DNA of 64,000 bases from Herbidospora daliensis (GCF_001570585.1 NZ_BBXF01000007.1:345143-409142), one strand, 5' to 3'; positions 12,431 through 22,146 are shown, counted from the stretch's first letter. Numbers and translations: made by a program. Notes: generated by a model not told the origin, from the letters alone.

Positions 12431-13579
12431 GTGAGCGTCGATCTGGACTTCGCGGCGCGTCACGCGGGCCGGCCCGCCCGCGACCTGACCCGGCGCGACG
12501 TCGCCCGCGCCCTGCTGGCCGTGCCCTCGGGCCAGGCCCTGGTGTCGCTGCCCGAGCTGCGCCGCGACCTGATGGCGGCCGGGAACCCCCTCACGGTGGT
12601 GTTCTGGGAGTCGGCCAAGTCGACCCTGACCCGTATCGAGTCGGGCGTGGCCACCGTCGGCGACGTGCAGCGCTGGCTCGAGTCGACCGGCACCGAGCCG
12701 ATCCTGCTGACCCGCAGCTACTTCGTCTGGCCCGACGAGAGCGAACGCGGCCCGGTGGCCACCGAGATGTACGGCCGCCTCGTCGCCCACCTGGAGGAGC
12801 TCGTCGAAGCGGGGGTGATCGACCCCGACGCGCTCGCCCAGGGCGACGTGACCTCGCGGCAGGCGTACGAGGAGCTGCAGGAGCGCTGGCTCACGGCCGG
12901 GCTGCCCGACGGGCGGGTGCCGGGCGTCTCGGTGAGCGAGGAGCAGGACGCCGAGCTCTACGCCGCCTGGGACGAGGAGGAGGCTTACGCCCTCCAGGAG
13001 CTCAGGAGGGCCCTCGACGACCTGCCCGAGCCGCCCTTCCCGGCGGGCGACCTGAAGGCGGCGGCCGACCGGCTGCGGCGTTCGCTGGTCTCGCCGGGCT
13101 TCCCCGGCAACGTGCTGCGGGCCTGCGCCGGCCTCGACGAAGACCGGCTGCCCGACGCCGACGAAGACCTGTGGTTGCGGGTGGCCGCCGGCATCGCCGC
13201 GCCGATCTCCGACCTGCCCGACGAAGAGGACGCCGCCCGGTTCTTCGACCTCGACGGCGAGCTCAGCCACGAAGACTCGGTGCTGGCGTCGTTGTGCGCG
13301 ATCCACCACGCCGACTGGCTGGCCGCGATCGTCGCGCTGACCCGCTACGGCCCCGGGGTGCTGGCCTCGCCCGAGCGCATCGCCCGGTTCATCGCCGATT
13401 CCGAAGACCTGGTGAGCGAGCCCGACGACCCCGAGGAGCTCGAGGCGACCGAGATGCTGTTCACCTCGGTCACCCCGTTGTGGGCCCATCTCGGGATCGT
13501 CGACAAGGCCGAGGTGCTCACTCCGCTCGGCTGGTGGGGCCTGCCCAAGGCCCTCGAACGCGCCTGGTCAGGCGACTAG
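12431..13579 (+). CDS. Conserved hypothetical acidic protein
   Basis: 382 residues, GTG start preceded by GGAGGA. I do not recognise the family. The protein is strongly acidic (many DEE, EDE and PDDPEELE stretches), has no signal peptide or membrane span, and is predicted soluble and mostly helical. A Trp-rich patch (TPLGWWGLPKALERAW) closes the C-terminus. A TANNNT hexamer (TAGGCT, 12358-12363) and a CACGTG palindrome lie upstream. Its last 12 bases overlap the convergent small acetyltransferase gene. Coding is supported by clean third-position GC use and good initiation signals. Confidence 0.75.
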   Translation: MSVDLDFAARHAGRPARDLTRRDVARALLAVPSGQALVSLPELRRDLMAAGNPLTVVFWESAKSTLTRIESGVATVGDVQRWLESTGTEPILLTRSYFVWPDESERGPVATEMYGRLVAHLEELVEAGVIDPDALAQGDVTSRQAYEELQERWLTAGLPDGRVPGVSVSEEQDAELYAAWDEEEAYALQELRRALDDLPEPPFPAGDLKAAADRLRRSLVSPGFPGNVLRACAGLDEDRLPDADEDLWLRVAAGIAAPISDLPDEEDAARFFDLDGELSHEDSVLASLCAIHHADWLAAIVALTRYGPGVLASPERIARFIADSEDLVSEPDDPEELEATEMLFTSVTPLWAHLGIVDKAEVLTPLGWWGLPKALERAWSGD

Positions 13580-13846
13580 GTCGGCGTATTCGGGGTGGCG
13601 CTCGATGTAGCCCTTGATGAACGGGCACATCGGCACCACCTCGAGGCCACGCTCGCGGGCCGAGTCGAGCACCGCGCGGGCCAGCTTCGAGCCGAGGCCC
13701 TTGCCCTCGTGGGCCGGATCGATCTCGGTGTGCACGAACACGATCCGGCCGGGGCGCGGCAGGCGGTATTTGACGAAGCCCGCGACCGCGCCGTCGACGC
13801 TGATCTCGAAGCGCCCGGCCTCGGCGTCGTCGGCGACGTCAGTCAC
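13568..13846 (-). CDS. Small GNAT-like acetyltransferase (YjdJ type)
   Basis: 92 residues, GTG start. It is the minimal GNAT fold of the YjdJ/GtnAT group: a short strand pair (EISVDGAVAGFVKYRL), the acetyl-CoA loop IDPAHEGKGLGSKLARAVL, then the characteristic VVPMCPFIKGYIERHPEYADLV end. The substrate is unknown. Its start overlaps the stop of the upstream small membrane gene by 8 bases (GTGACTGA), so the two are probably translated as a coupled pair behind mca. Confidence 0.88.
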   Translation of the reverse strand: MTDVADDAEAGRFEISVDGAVAGFVKYRLPRPGRIVFVHTEIDPAHEGKGLGSKLARAVLDSARERGLEVVPMCPFIKGYIERHPEYADLVA

Positions 13847-14006
13847 TTTTGGATCCCTCGTGGGGCACCTCGATCTTCGCGATCTGCCGGTTCATCGACT
13901 TGATCAGGAAGAACAGGGCCACGCCGATGGAGGCGACGACGATGAACCCCAGCAGGCCGGGGCCGATTGCCGTCGGGTCGGTGGCGGGAGCAGCGATCGA
14001 AATCAC
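13839..14006 (-). CDS. Small single-span membrane protein downstream of mca
   Basis: 55 residues from a GTG at 14006. It has a short polar N-terminus, one hydrophobic span (about residues 16-36, GPGLLGFIVVASIGVALFFL) and a basic cytoplasmic end (KSMNRQIAKIEVP). This gene is easy to miss because of its length. Support comes from its position 10 bases after mca, an 8-base overlap with the next gene, and a well-placed -10 hexamer. A small membrane protein next to mca also occurs in other actinobacteria (I recall Rv1083). Function unknown. Confidence 0.7.
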   Translation of the reverse strand: MISIAAPATDPTAIGPGLLGFIVVASIGVALFFLIKSMNRQIAKIEVPHEGSKSD

Positions 14007-14013
14007 GGTATGT

Positions 14014-14019
14014 AGTCTA
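14014..14019 (-). promoter_or_regulatory. -10 hexamer of the small membrane gene overlapping the mca stop
   Basis: TAGACT on the minus strand lies 7 bases before the GTG at 14006 and begins with the TAG stop codon of mca. It suggests an internal leaderless promoter. Confidence 0.4.
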
Positions 14020-14907
14020 CGAGCAGGGGGCGGCGCCGGTTCCGGCGGGGACCTGGATGCCGGTGAACAGGTCGTCCTCCGGGAGGGTCACGTCGACCAG
14101 TGAACGGGCCAGGTGGTAGTCCTCGGTCGGCCAGACCTCCTGCTGGATCTCGCGCGGGCAGGCGAACCAGAACCCGTCGGGGTCGACCTGGGTGGCGTGG
14201 GCCATCAGGGCGCGGTCGCGGGTCTCGAACCAGTCGCCGCAGGGCACCCGGGTGGTCGTCTCCCACTTCTGCGGGCGGTCCTCCCAGCGGGCGATCCAGT
14301 CGGCGTAGGGGGAGCCCAGGCCGCGGGCGTTCATGGCCTCGTGGAGCGCCTCGAAGCGGGCCTTGGTGAAACCGCCGTGGAAGTACATCTTGAGCGGCTG
14401 CCACGGCTCGCCCGTGCCCGGGTAGCGGTCGGGGTCGCCGGCCGCGTCGAAGGCCTCGACCGACACCCGGTTGGTCTTGATGTGGTCGGGGTGCGGGTAG
14501 CCGCCGTCGTCGTCGTAGGTGAGGATCACGTGGGGCCGGAACTCGCGGACGGCCGCCACGAGCGGCGCCGACGCGACCTCGATCGGCTGGAGGGCGAAGC
14601 AGCCCTCAGGCAGCGGCTCGTTCTCGTCTTCGGGCAGGCCCGAGTCGACGAAGCCGAGGAACCGCTGGTCCACGCCGAGGATCTCCCTCGCGCGCTCCAT
14701 CTCCAGCCGGCGGACCTCGCCCATGTTCTCCAGGATGTCGGGGCGGTCCATCTTGGGGTTCAAGATCGAACCGCGTTCCCCGCCCGTGCAGGTCACGACG
14801 AGGACCTCGACGCCCTCGGCGGCGTACCGGGCCATCGTCGCGGCGCCCTTGCTCGACTCGTCGTCGGGGTGCGCGTGCACGGCCATCAGCCTCAGCGCGT
14901 TCGTCAC
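14017..14907 (-). CDS. mca: Mycothiol S-conjugate amidase
   Basis: 296 residues, GTG start at 14907 behind AGGAGA. It belongs to the PIG-L/LmbE zinc deacetylase family: AVHAHPDDESS carries the zinc ligands His13 and Asp16, and GGYPHPDHIKTN supplies the third (His142). Length and the sequence around PVWPTEDYHLARS-like C-terminal block fit Mca rather than MshB. Mca cuts mycothiol-toxin conjugates to a mercapturic acid and GlcN-inositol, so the organism should make mycothiol. It is divergent from the DUF4307 gene and close to greA, the order seen in mycobacteria. Confidence 0.93.
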   Translation of the reverse strand: MTNALRLMAVHAHPDDESSKGAATMARYAAEGVEVLVVTCTGGERGSILNPKMDRPDILENMGEVRRLEMERAREILGVDQRFLGFVDSGLPEDENEPLPEGCFALQPIEVASAPLVAAVREFRPHVILTYDDDGGYPHPDHIKTNRVSVEAFDAAGDPDRYPGTGEPWQPLKMYFHGGFTKARFEALHEAMNARGLGSPYADWIARWEDRPQKWETTTRVPCGDWFETRDRALMAHATQVDPDGFWFACPREIQQEVWPTEDYHLARSLVDVTLPEDDLFTGIQVPAGTGAAPCS

Positions 14908-14988
14908 GGCTCTCCTTGTCAAAGCATCCAATAGCGTTGGTGAGAATTGTCTCGGACAACGCCGGGACCTCGCAGGGAGATTCCTTTC

Positions 14989-15402
14989 ATGTCGGCACCA
15001 GCTCCGCGCCCGATCCTGGGCACCCCCGACGAGTTCCCGCCGAGGCCGCCCATGGGGCGCGGCCGGTTCGTCGTGTACGCCGTCATGGCCGTCGTCGTCG
15101 CGATCGTGGCCGGCGGCTGGGGTTACGTGATCCTGTCGGCGCGGGGCAACCCGGAGGTGCGGGCCGACGTCATGACCTTCGACACCAGCCGCCCCGATTC
15201 CGCCGAGATCACCTTCATGGTGCACAAGCCGGAAGACCGCGCGGCGACGTGCCGTCTGCGGGCCGTCGACGTCCACCACGTCGAGGTCGGGACCCGGGAG
15301 ATCACCATTCCCCCGGGCGACGGTGACGTCACCCTGACCGAACAGGTGAGGATCAACGCGCAAGCCACAAGCGTAGATGTTCAGGGCTGCTCCCTCGTAT
15401 AG
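14989..15402 (+). CDS. DUF4307 membrane-anchored protein
   Basis: 137 residues, ATG behind CAGGGAGA. A proline-rich cytoplasmic start (residues 1-28), one membrane span (about 29-50) and an extracytoplasmic beta-rich domain of ~85 residues with two cysteines (TCRLRAVDV and VQGCSLV) that could form a disulfide. This is the DUF4307 layout; its role is unknown, but it is a constant neighbour of mca and greA in actinobacteria. The stop codon lies about 80 bases before greA, which has its own probable promoter. Confidence 0.85.
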   Translation: MSAPAPRPILGTPDEFPPRPPMGRGRFVVYAVMAVVVAIVAGGWGYVILSARGNPEVRADVMTFDTSRPDSAEITFMVHKPEDRAATCRLRAVDVHHVEVGTREITIPPGDGDVTLTEQVRINAQATSVDVQGCSLV

Positions 15403-15412
15403 ACTGGAATCT

Positions 15413-15440
15413 TTGGGGAAGCGTTCGAAGGCGTTAACTT
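15413..15440 (+). promoter_or_regulatory. Probable greA promoter
   Basis: TTGGGG (15413-15418), a 16-base spacer and TAACTT (15435-15440) lie about 42 bases before the greA start. It is a moderate match to the -35/-10 pattern. Confidence 0.4.
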
Positions 15441-15481
15441 GTTAGCCCTTCGACTCACCTAGGGAAGCAAGGAGAACCCGC

Positions 15482-15982
15482 GTGGCCGTCTCCCACAACG
15501 AGAACGTCACCTGGCTGACGCAGGAGGCGTACGACCGCCTCAAAGAGGAGTACGACCGCCTTTCTGGCCCGGGTCGGATCGAGATCGCCAAGAAGATCGA
15601 GGCCGCCCGCGAGGAGGGCGACCTGAAGGAGAACGGCGGCTACCACGCCGCCAAGGACGAACAGGGCAAGATGGAGGCCCGGATCTTCCACCTCCGGCAG
15701 ATCCTCGACACCGCGAAGGTGGGCGAGGCGCCCCGCACCGAAGGTGTGGTGGGTCCCGGCATGACGGTGACGATCCGGTTCGAGGGTGACGACGAAGAGG
15801 TCACCTTCCTGCTCGCCTCCCGCGAGGAGAGCGGTTCGCCGATCGACGTCTATTCGCCGAAGTCGCCGCTGGGGGCTGCGATCAACGGCAAGAAGATCGG
15901 CGAGAAGGCCAGCTACACCATGCCCAACGGTCGCTCGATCACCGTCGAGGTGCTGGAGGCGGTTCCCTACATTGGGAGCTGA
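15482..15982 (+). CDS. greA: Transcription elongation factor GreA
   Basis: 166 residues, GTG start behind a clear AAGGAG. The N-terminal coiled coil carries the acidic tip residues that enter the RNA polymerase secondary channel (KIEAAREEGDLKENGGYHAAKDEQG; the DLKEN motif is diagnostic), followed by the FKBP-like C-terminal domain (SPKSPLGAAINGKKIGEKASYTMPNG). GreA rescues backtracked polymerase by stimulating transcript cleavage. The gene is monocistronic: own promoter upstream and a strong intrinsic terminator 20 bases after the stop. Confidence 0.97.
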   Translation: MAVSHNENVTWLTQEAYDRLKEEYDRLSGPGRIEIAKKIEAAREEGDLKENGGYHAAKDEQGKMEARIFHLRQILDTAKVGEAPRTEGVVGPGMTVTIRFEGDDEEVTFLLASREESGSPIDVYSPKSPLGAAINGKKIGEKASYTMPNGRSITVEVLEAVPYIGS

Positions 15983-16001
15983 CGCGTTCGTCTGACATCG
16001 A

Positions 16002-16033
16002 ATCCGCCGGAGAAGCGTGCTCCGGCGGATTTT
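16002..16033 (+). terminator. Intrinsic terminator of greA
   Basis: A perfect 10-bp stem, ATCCGCCGGA (16002-16011) with TCCGGCGGAT (16021-16030), and a 9-base loop, followed by a TTTT run (16030-16033). This is the best rho-independent terminator in the window. Confidence 0.9.
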
Positions 16034-16106
16034 GACTTCTCGGGCCTCATTGGGCACAGTCGTGGAACGGGACAGCCCGATGAACGTCTTCGGAGGGAGT
16101 GGTGGC

Positions 16107-17348
16107 GTGCCCCTGCGGGTCGGAGGCTTCCTCCACGAAGCCCGTCAGGATCTCGCCTATCGCCCCCGGCTTCGCCGCCCCCACCTCGCCCGACGGGCCG
16201 TCCCCGTCATCGGGGTCGCGCTCGCGGTGGTGCTGATCACCGACTTACTCGTGCTCGCCGGGCTCGACGGGGTGCAGGAACGCGCCGCCCTCGACCTGCC
16301 CCGCCCGCCCGCCGCCGGCGACTACGTCGCGGCCAGCGGTCAGGTCCCCACCAACGCGGTCGCCCCCCTGGGCAAGCTGGCCCGCCCCCACCTCTTCGTC
16401 GTCGCCCCCTCGGCGCTCAAGCCCGAGCAGGTCGACGAGGTCCGCAGGCAGAAGGGCGTGAAGGCGGTCGAGCTCGCCGACGCCGCCGACGTGAACCTCG
16501 GCGGCTGGCGGGTGCCGACGATGGGCGTCGACCCCTCGACGTTCCGCCGGTTCACCCCGAAGAAGACCGCCTCCTCCGACGAACTCTGGACCAACGTGGC
16601 CGCCGGCGACGTCGTGGTCTCCTACGAACTCGGCAAGGAGGGCGGCCTCAAGCTCGGCGGCGACGTCGCGAGCCCCGGGGCCGAGCTGCGGGTGGGCGCC
16701 TACGCCACGGTCGGCATGGGGTCGATCCACGCCGTGGTCTCCCGCGAGACCGCGACCCGGCTCGGGCTGCCCCACGGCAACGCCATGGTGGTGAGCGCGC
16801 CCAGCGTCGACTCCGCCAAGCTGCGCAAGGCGCTGCTGAAGGTGCTGCCGGGCAGCCAGATCGCCACGATCAACCCGGTCGTGGTCGCGCCGCCGCGCCA
16901 GCACATCGCCCAGCCGCGGCAGGTCGTGCAGTGGCCGGCCTCGGCGTTCATGACCAGCCCGCAGATGCAGACCGCGCTGCAGGCGGCCGCCTCCAAGCTC
17001 GGCAGCCGCTACGTGTGGGGGGCCGAGGGCCCCGACACCTTCGACTGCTCCGGCCTGGTGCAGTGGGCCTTCGCGCAGGCCGGCATCAAGATGCCGAGGG
17101 TGACCAACCAGCAGTGGGCGACCGGGCCGCAGGTCTCGCTCGCCCAGGCCCAGCCGGGCGACCTGCTGTTCTGGCGCAGCGACCCGACCAACCCGGGCTA
17201 CATCTCCCACGTGGCCATCTACTGGGGCGACGGGAAGATGCTCCACTCGCCGCGTACCGGCGACGTCGTGAAGATCGCCCCGATCAACATGCGCAACCTC
17301 GCCGGAGTGGTGCGGGTCAGCCCTCAGGTCGCGGCGCAGGTTCGATAG
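16107..17348 (+). CDS. Membrane-anchored NlpC/P60 cell-wall endopeptidase
   Basis: 413 residues from a GTG at 16107, chosen because GGAGG (16092-16096) is 10 bases upstream; an ATG at 16080 is the alternative. A basic start and one membrane span (about residues 30-55) lead to a ~220-residue extracytoplasmic region without a recognised domain, then an NlpC/P60 domain (about 285-413) with catalytic Cys314 in DTFDCSGLVQWAF, His368 in ISHVAIYWG and a third polar residue at His380. It should hydrolyse peptidoglycan stem peptides. The last 32 bases overlap the convergent TetR gene. Confidence 0.9.
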   Translation: MPLRVGGFLHEARQDLAYRPRLRRPHLARRAVPVIGVALAVVLITDLLVLAGLDGVQERAALDLPRPPAAGDYVAASGQVPTNAVAPLGKLARPHLFVVAPSALKPEQVDEVRRQKGVKAVELADAADVNLGGWRVPTMGVDPSTFRRFTPKKTASSDELWTNVAAGDVVVSYELGKEGGLKLGGDVASPGAELRVGAYATVGMGSIHAVVSRETATRLGLPHGNAMVVSAPSVDSAKLRKALLKVLPGSQIATINPVVVAPPRQHIAQPRQVVQWPASAFMTSPQMQTALQAAASKLGSRYVWGAEGPDTFDCSGLVQWAFAQAGIKMPRVTNQQWATGPQVSLAQAQPGDLLFWRSDPTNPGYISHVAIYWGDGKMLHSPRTGDVVKIAPINMRNLAGVVRVSPQVAAQVR

Positions 17349-17928
17349 GCAGGCCGGCCTCCAGCAGGGCGAACGCCTCGTCGACCATGTCGGCGAACGG
17401 GACGTCGTCTTCGGCGGTCGCCCAGGTCTGCAGCACCGGGATGATCGTGCCCATGACCGCGCCGATGAGGACGCGTACCGGGAACGAGGCGGGGTCGGCG
17501 CCGGTGCGGGCGGCGATGCCGTCGGCGAGCAGGTCCATCGTGTCGAGCATGTTCTGGAAGATCCGGGCCCTGATGGCCGGCACGCCCATCTGGAGGCGGG
17601 CGCGGGCCCGGATCTCGGTGAGCTCGTGGTCGGGGATGCCGCGCATGGCCTCGCCGAAGGCGTTGCGCAGGGCCCTGACCGGCGGCACGTCGGGCGGCTG
17701 GGCGGTCAGGCGCTCGACCAGCAGCGGGTCGTAGTCGTCTTGGACGACGATGTCTTCCTTGGTGGGGAAGTAGCGGAAGAGCGTGCTGGGGGACACCTCG
17801 GCGGCCTCGGCGATCTGCTCGATCGTGGTCGCGTCGTAGCCCTGCTGGGCGAACAACCGCAGGGCGTGTTCCTGGATCGTCCGCCGAGTCTTCTCCTTCT
17901 TGCGTTCACGCAGTCCCGGCGAGTTCAT
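17317..17928 (-). CDS. TetR-family regulator of the adjacent efflux gene
   Basis: 203 residues. The N-terminal helix-turn-helix is typical (TRRTIQEHALRLFAQQGYDATTIEQIAEAAEVSPSTLFRYFPTKEDIV split over residues 15-60); the rest is the all-helical ligand domain. Its start lies inside the 3' end of the DHA2 transporter gene (23-base overlap), so the two form one operon. By analogy with many TetR-efflux pairs it should repress the operon through the palindrome at 19443-19463 (inference). The inducing ligand is unknown. Confidence 0.9.
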   Translation of the reverse strand: MNSPGLRERKKEKTRRTIQEHALRLFAQQGYDATTIEQIAEAAEVSPSTLFRYFPTKEDIVVQDDYDPLLVERLTAQPPDVPPVRALRNAFGEAMRGIPDHELTEIRARARLQMGVPAIRARIFQNMLDTMDLLADGIAARTGADPASFPVRVLIGAVMGTIIPVLQTWATAEDDVPFADMVDEAFALLEAGLPIEPAPRPEG

Positions 17929-19441
17929 GGGTCGATTCTCCCGCCGGTTCCGCGGGAGCGGAACGCATGAACGTCACGATCAGCAGCGCGGCGAGCACCA
18001 TCAGGCCGCCGCAGGCCCACAACACGGCGTCCATGGCGTCGGCGAAGGCCGCCCGGCCGGCGTCGGCCCAGCCGGGCACGCGCACCGCCGTCGCCACCGA
18101 GTCGCGCACCGGGGCGGGGGCGGCCGGGGGGAGCGCGTGGACGTACACGGAAGAAAGAAGGCTGCCCAGCCCGGCCACGCCGAACGCGCCGCCGGTCTGG
18201 CGGAGGGCCTGGAGCACGCCGTTGCCCATGCCGGTGCGGTCGGGCGGGAGGAGGGCGAGCAGGCCGTCCATGGCCGGGACCATGGTCAGACCCACGCCGG
18301 CCCCGGCGAGGGCGAGCCAGGTCGCGGTGTACGGATAGTCGCCCGGCAGCACCGCCCCCGCCATCAGGCCCGCCGCCAGCAGCAGCAGTCCGGCGGCCAT
18401 GATGACCCGCAGGCTCAGCAGCCTGATCAGGCGCTCGCCGACCAGGCCGCCCGCCATCAGCCCGGCGACCATGGGCACGATGCGCAACCCGGTGCCCATC
18501 GCGTCGAAACCCTGGACGGCCTGGAGGTAGAGCGGCGCGACGAACAGCACGCCCATCATGCCGAGCGAGACCACGGTCGCGCCGAGGGCGCCCCAGACGA
18601 AGGTGCGGTCGCGGAACAGCGCCAGGTCCATCATCGGGGCCTGGGCGCGGGCCTCCACGCGTACGAAGAGAAGAAGGAGCAGCAGTCCGGCGGCGATCGG
18701 CCCGAGCACCAGGGGCGAGCCCCAGCCGCGCACCGGCGCCTCGATGACGCCGAAGACCAGCGCGGCGAGGCCGGTCACCGACAGCAGCGTGCCGGGGACG
18801 TCGGCGCCCTTCCGCTGCGGATCCCGCGACTCCGGCACCAGCACCACCACCGCGACCAGGGCGACCACCACGGCGGGCAGGTTGATCAGGAAGATCGAGC
18901 CCCACCAGAAGTGGTCGAGCAGGTAGCCGCCGACGATCGGGCCGAGCGGCAGGCCCACGGCCATGCCGGCGGTGAAGACGGCGATGGCCCTGGCCCGCTC
19001 GGCGGGCGGGAAGATCGTCGGCAGGATCGACGTCGACAGCGGCGTGATCAGGGCCGCCCCCGCGCCCATGAGCGCCCGCCCGGCGATCAGCCACCCGGTG
19101 GAGTCGGCCAGCATCGCCACGGCCGAGGCGACGCCGAACGCCACCAGCCCCGCGACCAGCAGCTTCTTGCGCCCGAACCGGTCGCCGAAGACCCCGGCGG
19201 GCAGCAGCAGGGCGGCGAACACGACGAGGTAGGCGTCGACGATCCACTGGAGTTCACCGGTGGTCGCGCCGAGGTCGACGGCGAGGGTGGGCAGCGCGAC
19301 GTTGAGCACGGTCGCGTCGAGCCCGATCACGAGAACGGAGAGAACCAGGGCTGATAAGGCCCACCATCTGGAAGCGAGACGCGGGCGGCCGGAGGCCGAC
19401 CGTGGCTCGCGTTCGGGAATCTGCCCAAATGAAGTCGTCAT
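17906..19441 (-). CDS. DHA2-family MFS drug efflux transporter (14 spans)
   Basis: 511 residues. The pattern is that of EmrB/QacA-type proton antiporters: motif C-like and motif A regions (GDRFGRKKLLVAG, residues ~84-96), LDATVLNVALPTLAVDLG in span 1, and about 14 hydrophobic segments to the end. It should export hydrophobic or cationic compounds across the membrane. The ATG at 19441 appears leaderless, immediately after a -10 element, with no ribosome-binding site. It is co-transcribed with the TetR gene it overlaps. Confidence 0.92.
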   Translation of the reverse strand: MTTSFGQIPEREPRSASGRPRLASRWWALSALVLSVLVIGLDATVLNVALPTLAVDLGATTGELQWIVDAYLVVFAALLLPAGVFGDRFGRKKLLVAGLVAFGVASAVAMLADSTGWLIAGRALMGAGAALITPLSTSILPTIFPPAERARAIAVFTAGMAVGLPLGPIVGGYLLDHFWWGSIFLINLPAVVVALVAVVVLVPESRDPQRKGADVPGTLLSVTGLAALVFGVIEAPVRGWGSPLVLGPIAAGLLLLLLFVRVEARAQAPMMDLALFRDRTFVWGALGATVVSLGMMGVLFVAPLYLQAVQGFDAMGTGLRIVPMVAGLMAGGLVGERLIRLLSLRVIMAAGLLLLAAGLMAGAVLPGDYPYTATWLALAGAGVGLTMVPAMDGLLALLPPDRTGMGNGVLQALRQTGGAFGVAGLGSLLSSVYVHALPPAAPAPVRDSVATAVRVPGWADAGRAAFADAMDAVLWACGGLMVLAALLIVTFMRSAPAEPAGESTHELAGTA

Positions 19442-19478
19442 TTTTTGATAGTAGCTCTCAAAAAGTAGTTACTGTCAA
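19441..19478 (-). promoter_or_regulatory. Leaderless promoter with overlapping palindromic operator for the efflux operon
   Basis: On the minus strand TTGACA (19473-19478) and TACTAT (19448-19453) are separated by a long 19-base spacer, and the ATG at 19441 is 6 bases after the -10. An imperfect palindrome, TTGATAG-TAG-CTCTCAA (19445-19461, one mismatch pair, A/T flanks extend it), covers the -10. A TetR dimer bound here would block transcription. Confidence 0.6.
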
Positions 19479-19502
19479 TATCGTGCTGCGTCGCGAGCAA
19501 CG

Positions 19503-19520
19503 ATGTAATGTTGATTACAT
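19503..19520. promoter_or_regulatory. Perfect palindrome over the -10 and start codon of the next gene
   Basis: ATGTAAT-GTTG-ATTACAT: two perfect 7-base arms with a 4-base centre. It contains TAATGT (19506-19511), a possible -10, and ends on the AT of the ATG at 19519. It looks like an autoregulatory operator. Confidence 0.6.
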
Positions 19521-20028
19521 GAGTGCAGAAGCCGAGTGGTTCGCCCACCGCCTCCCCGAGAACTGGTTCACCGAGCGCCCCGAGGTCGTCGTCGACCGCG
19601 AGGAGATCACCGTCGTCGGCGCGCTTCCCCCGCTGACCGTGACCGAGGGCCTGCCCGACCCCGAGCGGGCCGCCGCCGAGGAGGGCTACGTCGAGCGGTT
19701 CCGCGAAGAGACCCGCGAGCGGCGCATCGAGATCGCCCGGCAGGCCGAGCACCGCTTCCGCCGGAAGGTCTCCTGGGGGGTGAAGATCGGCGGCGACGTG
19801 GTGATGTTCACCACACTCTCGGTCCCGGTCATGACCCGGCTGCGGCAGGGCGAACGGCAGGTGCTCGACACGCTCGTCGCCGCCGGGGTCGCGCGCAGCC
19901 GTTCCGACGCCCTCGCCTGGTGCGTGCGCCTGGTCGGCCGCCACACCGACACCTGGCTCGCTGACCTGCGCGATGCCCTCCAGGCGGTCGACCGCGTGCG
20001 GGCCGCGGGCCCCGGCGGAGTGGACTGA
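19519..20028 (+). CDS. Conserved hypothetical protein with a ribbon-helix-helix-like C-terminus
   Basis: 169 residues, ATG at 19519, apparently leaderless. Residues 1-85 are an unassigned charged region (WFTERPEVVVDREEITVVG). Residues ~95-140 resemble a CopG/Arc ribbon-helix-helix unit: a strand (TTLSVPVMTRL), helix (GERQVLDTLVAAG) and second helix beginning with the typical SRSDALAWCVRLV. Such domains bind DNA as dimers through the paired strands. Together with the perfect palindrome on its own start this suggests an autoregulated DNA-binding protein (inference). The similarity is by eye only and needs a profile search. Confidence 0.6.
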   Translation: MSAEAEWFAHRLPENWFTERPEVVVDREEITVVGALPPLTVTEGLPDPERAAAEEGYVERFREETRERRIEIARQAEHRFRRKVSWGVKIGGDVVMFTTLSVPVMTRLRQGERQVLDTLVAAGVARSRSDALAWCVRLVGRHTDTWLADLRDALQAVDRVRAAGPGGVD

Positions 20029-20040
20029 ACCAATTCGCCG

Positions 20041-20073
20041 AATGGTCTAAACCATTCATCATGGCCTATACCA
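20041..20073. promoter_or_regulatory. Two DasR/GntR-like operator sites upstream of pckG
   Basis: TGGTCTAAACCA (20043-20054, inside the near-palindrome AATGGTCTAAACCATT) matches the DasR-responsive element core TGGTCTAGACCA at 11 of 12 positions. TGGCCTATACCA (20062-20073) matches at 10 of 12. Their centres are 19 bp apart, about two helical turns. DasR is the GntR-family amino-sugar regulator of actinomycetes; binding is inferred. Confidence 0.55.
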
Positions 20074-20191
20074 ATGTTTAGTCGGTTATCTACGGGAAAG
20101 AGGGTGGCGGCACAATTTGAAATGGTTCGTCAGGGGTAAGCTCCTCCCATCATCCACGCGCTGACCAGCGGTTGTGGTGGCGAATACGCAC

Positions 20192-20203
20192 TGGTCCACA
20201 CCA
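20192..20203. promoter_or_regulatory. Third DasR/GntR-like site upstream of pckG
   Basis: TGGTCCACACCA matches the core TGGTCTAGACCA at 10 of 12 positions and lies 67 bases before the pckG start. A role as operator is inference. Confidence 0.45.
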
Positions 20204-20270
20204 ATTGGATTTAGTGGGTAATCGTCGCGGATGATGAATTGGCCCTGACGTACATTAAGGAGCCGACCTC

Positions 20271-22064
<1,794 letters not shown>

Positions 22065-22115
22065 CCTCACCCCGAGCAGGAGTCCCGCCAACGACGTCGG
22101 GCCTCCCCCATTGCG

Positions 22116-22146
22116 GACGGCCCGCGCCATCACGGCGCGGGTCGTC
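22116..22146 (+). terminator. GC-rich hairpin after pckG
   Basis: A 13-bp stem (GACGGCCCGCGCC, 22116-22128, with GGCGCGGGTCGTC, 22134-22146; one G-T pair) and a 5-base loop. There is no U-run, but such stems often end transcription in high-GC actinobacteria. Confidence 0.6.

Noticed and set aside
16017..16106. The longer N-terminus of the NlpC/P60 protein starting at 16017
   Set aside because: It would start inside the greA terminator stem-loop; the GTG at 16107 has a good ribosome site.
20029..20046. ACCAATTCG/CGAATGGT hairpin after the RHH-like gene as a terminator
   Set aside because: The arms pair only with a bulge and almost no loop; the sequence is better explained by the neighbouring DasR-like site.
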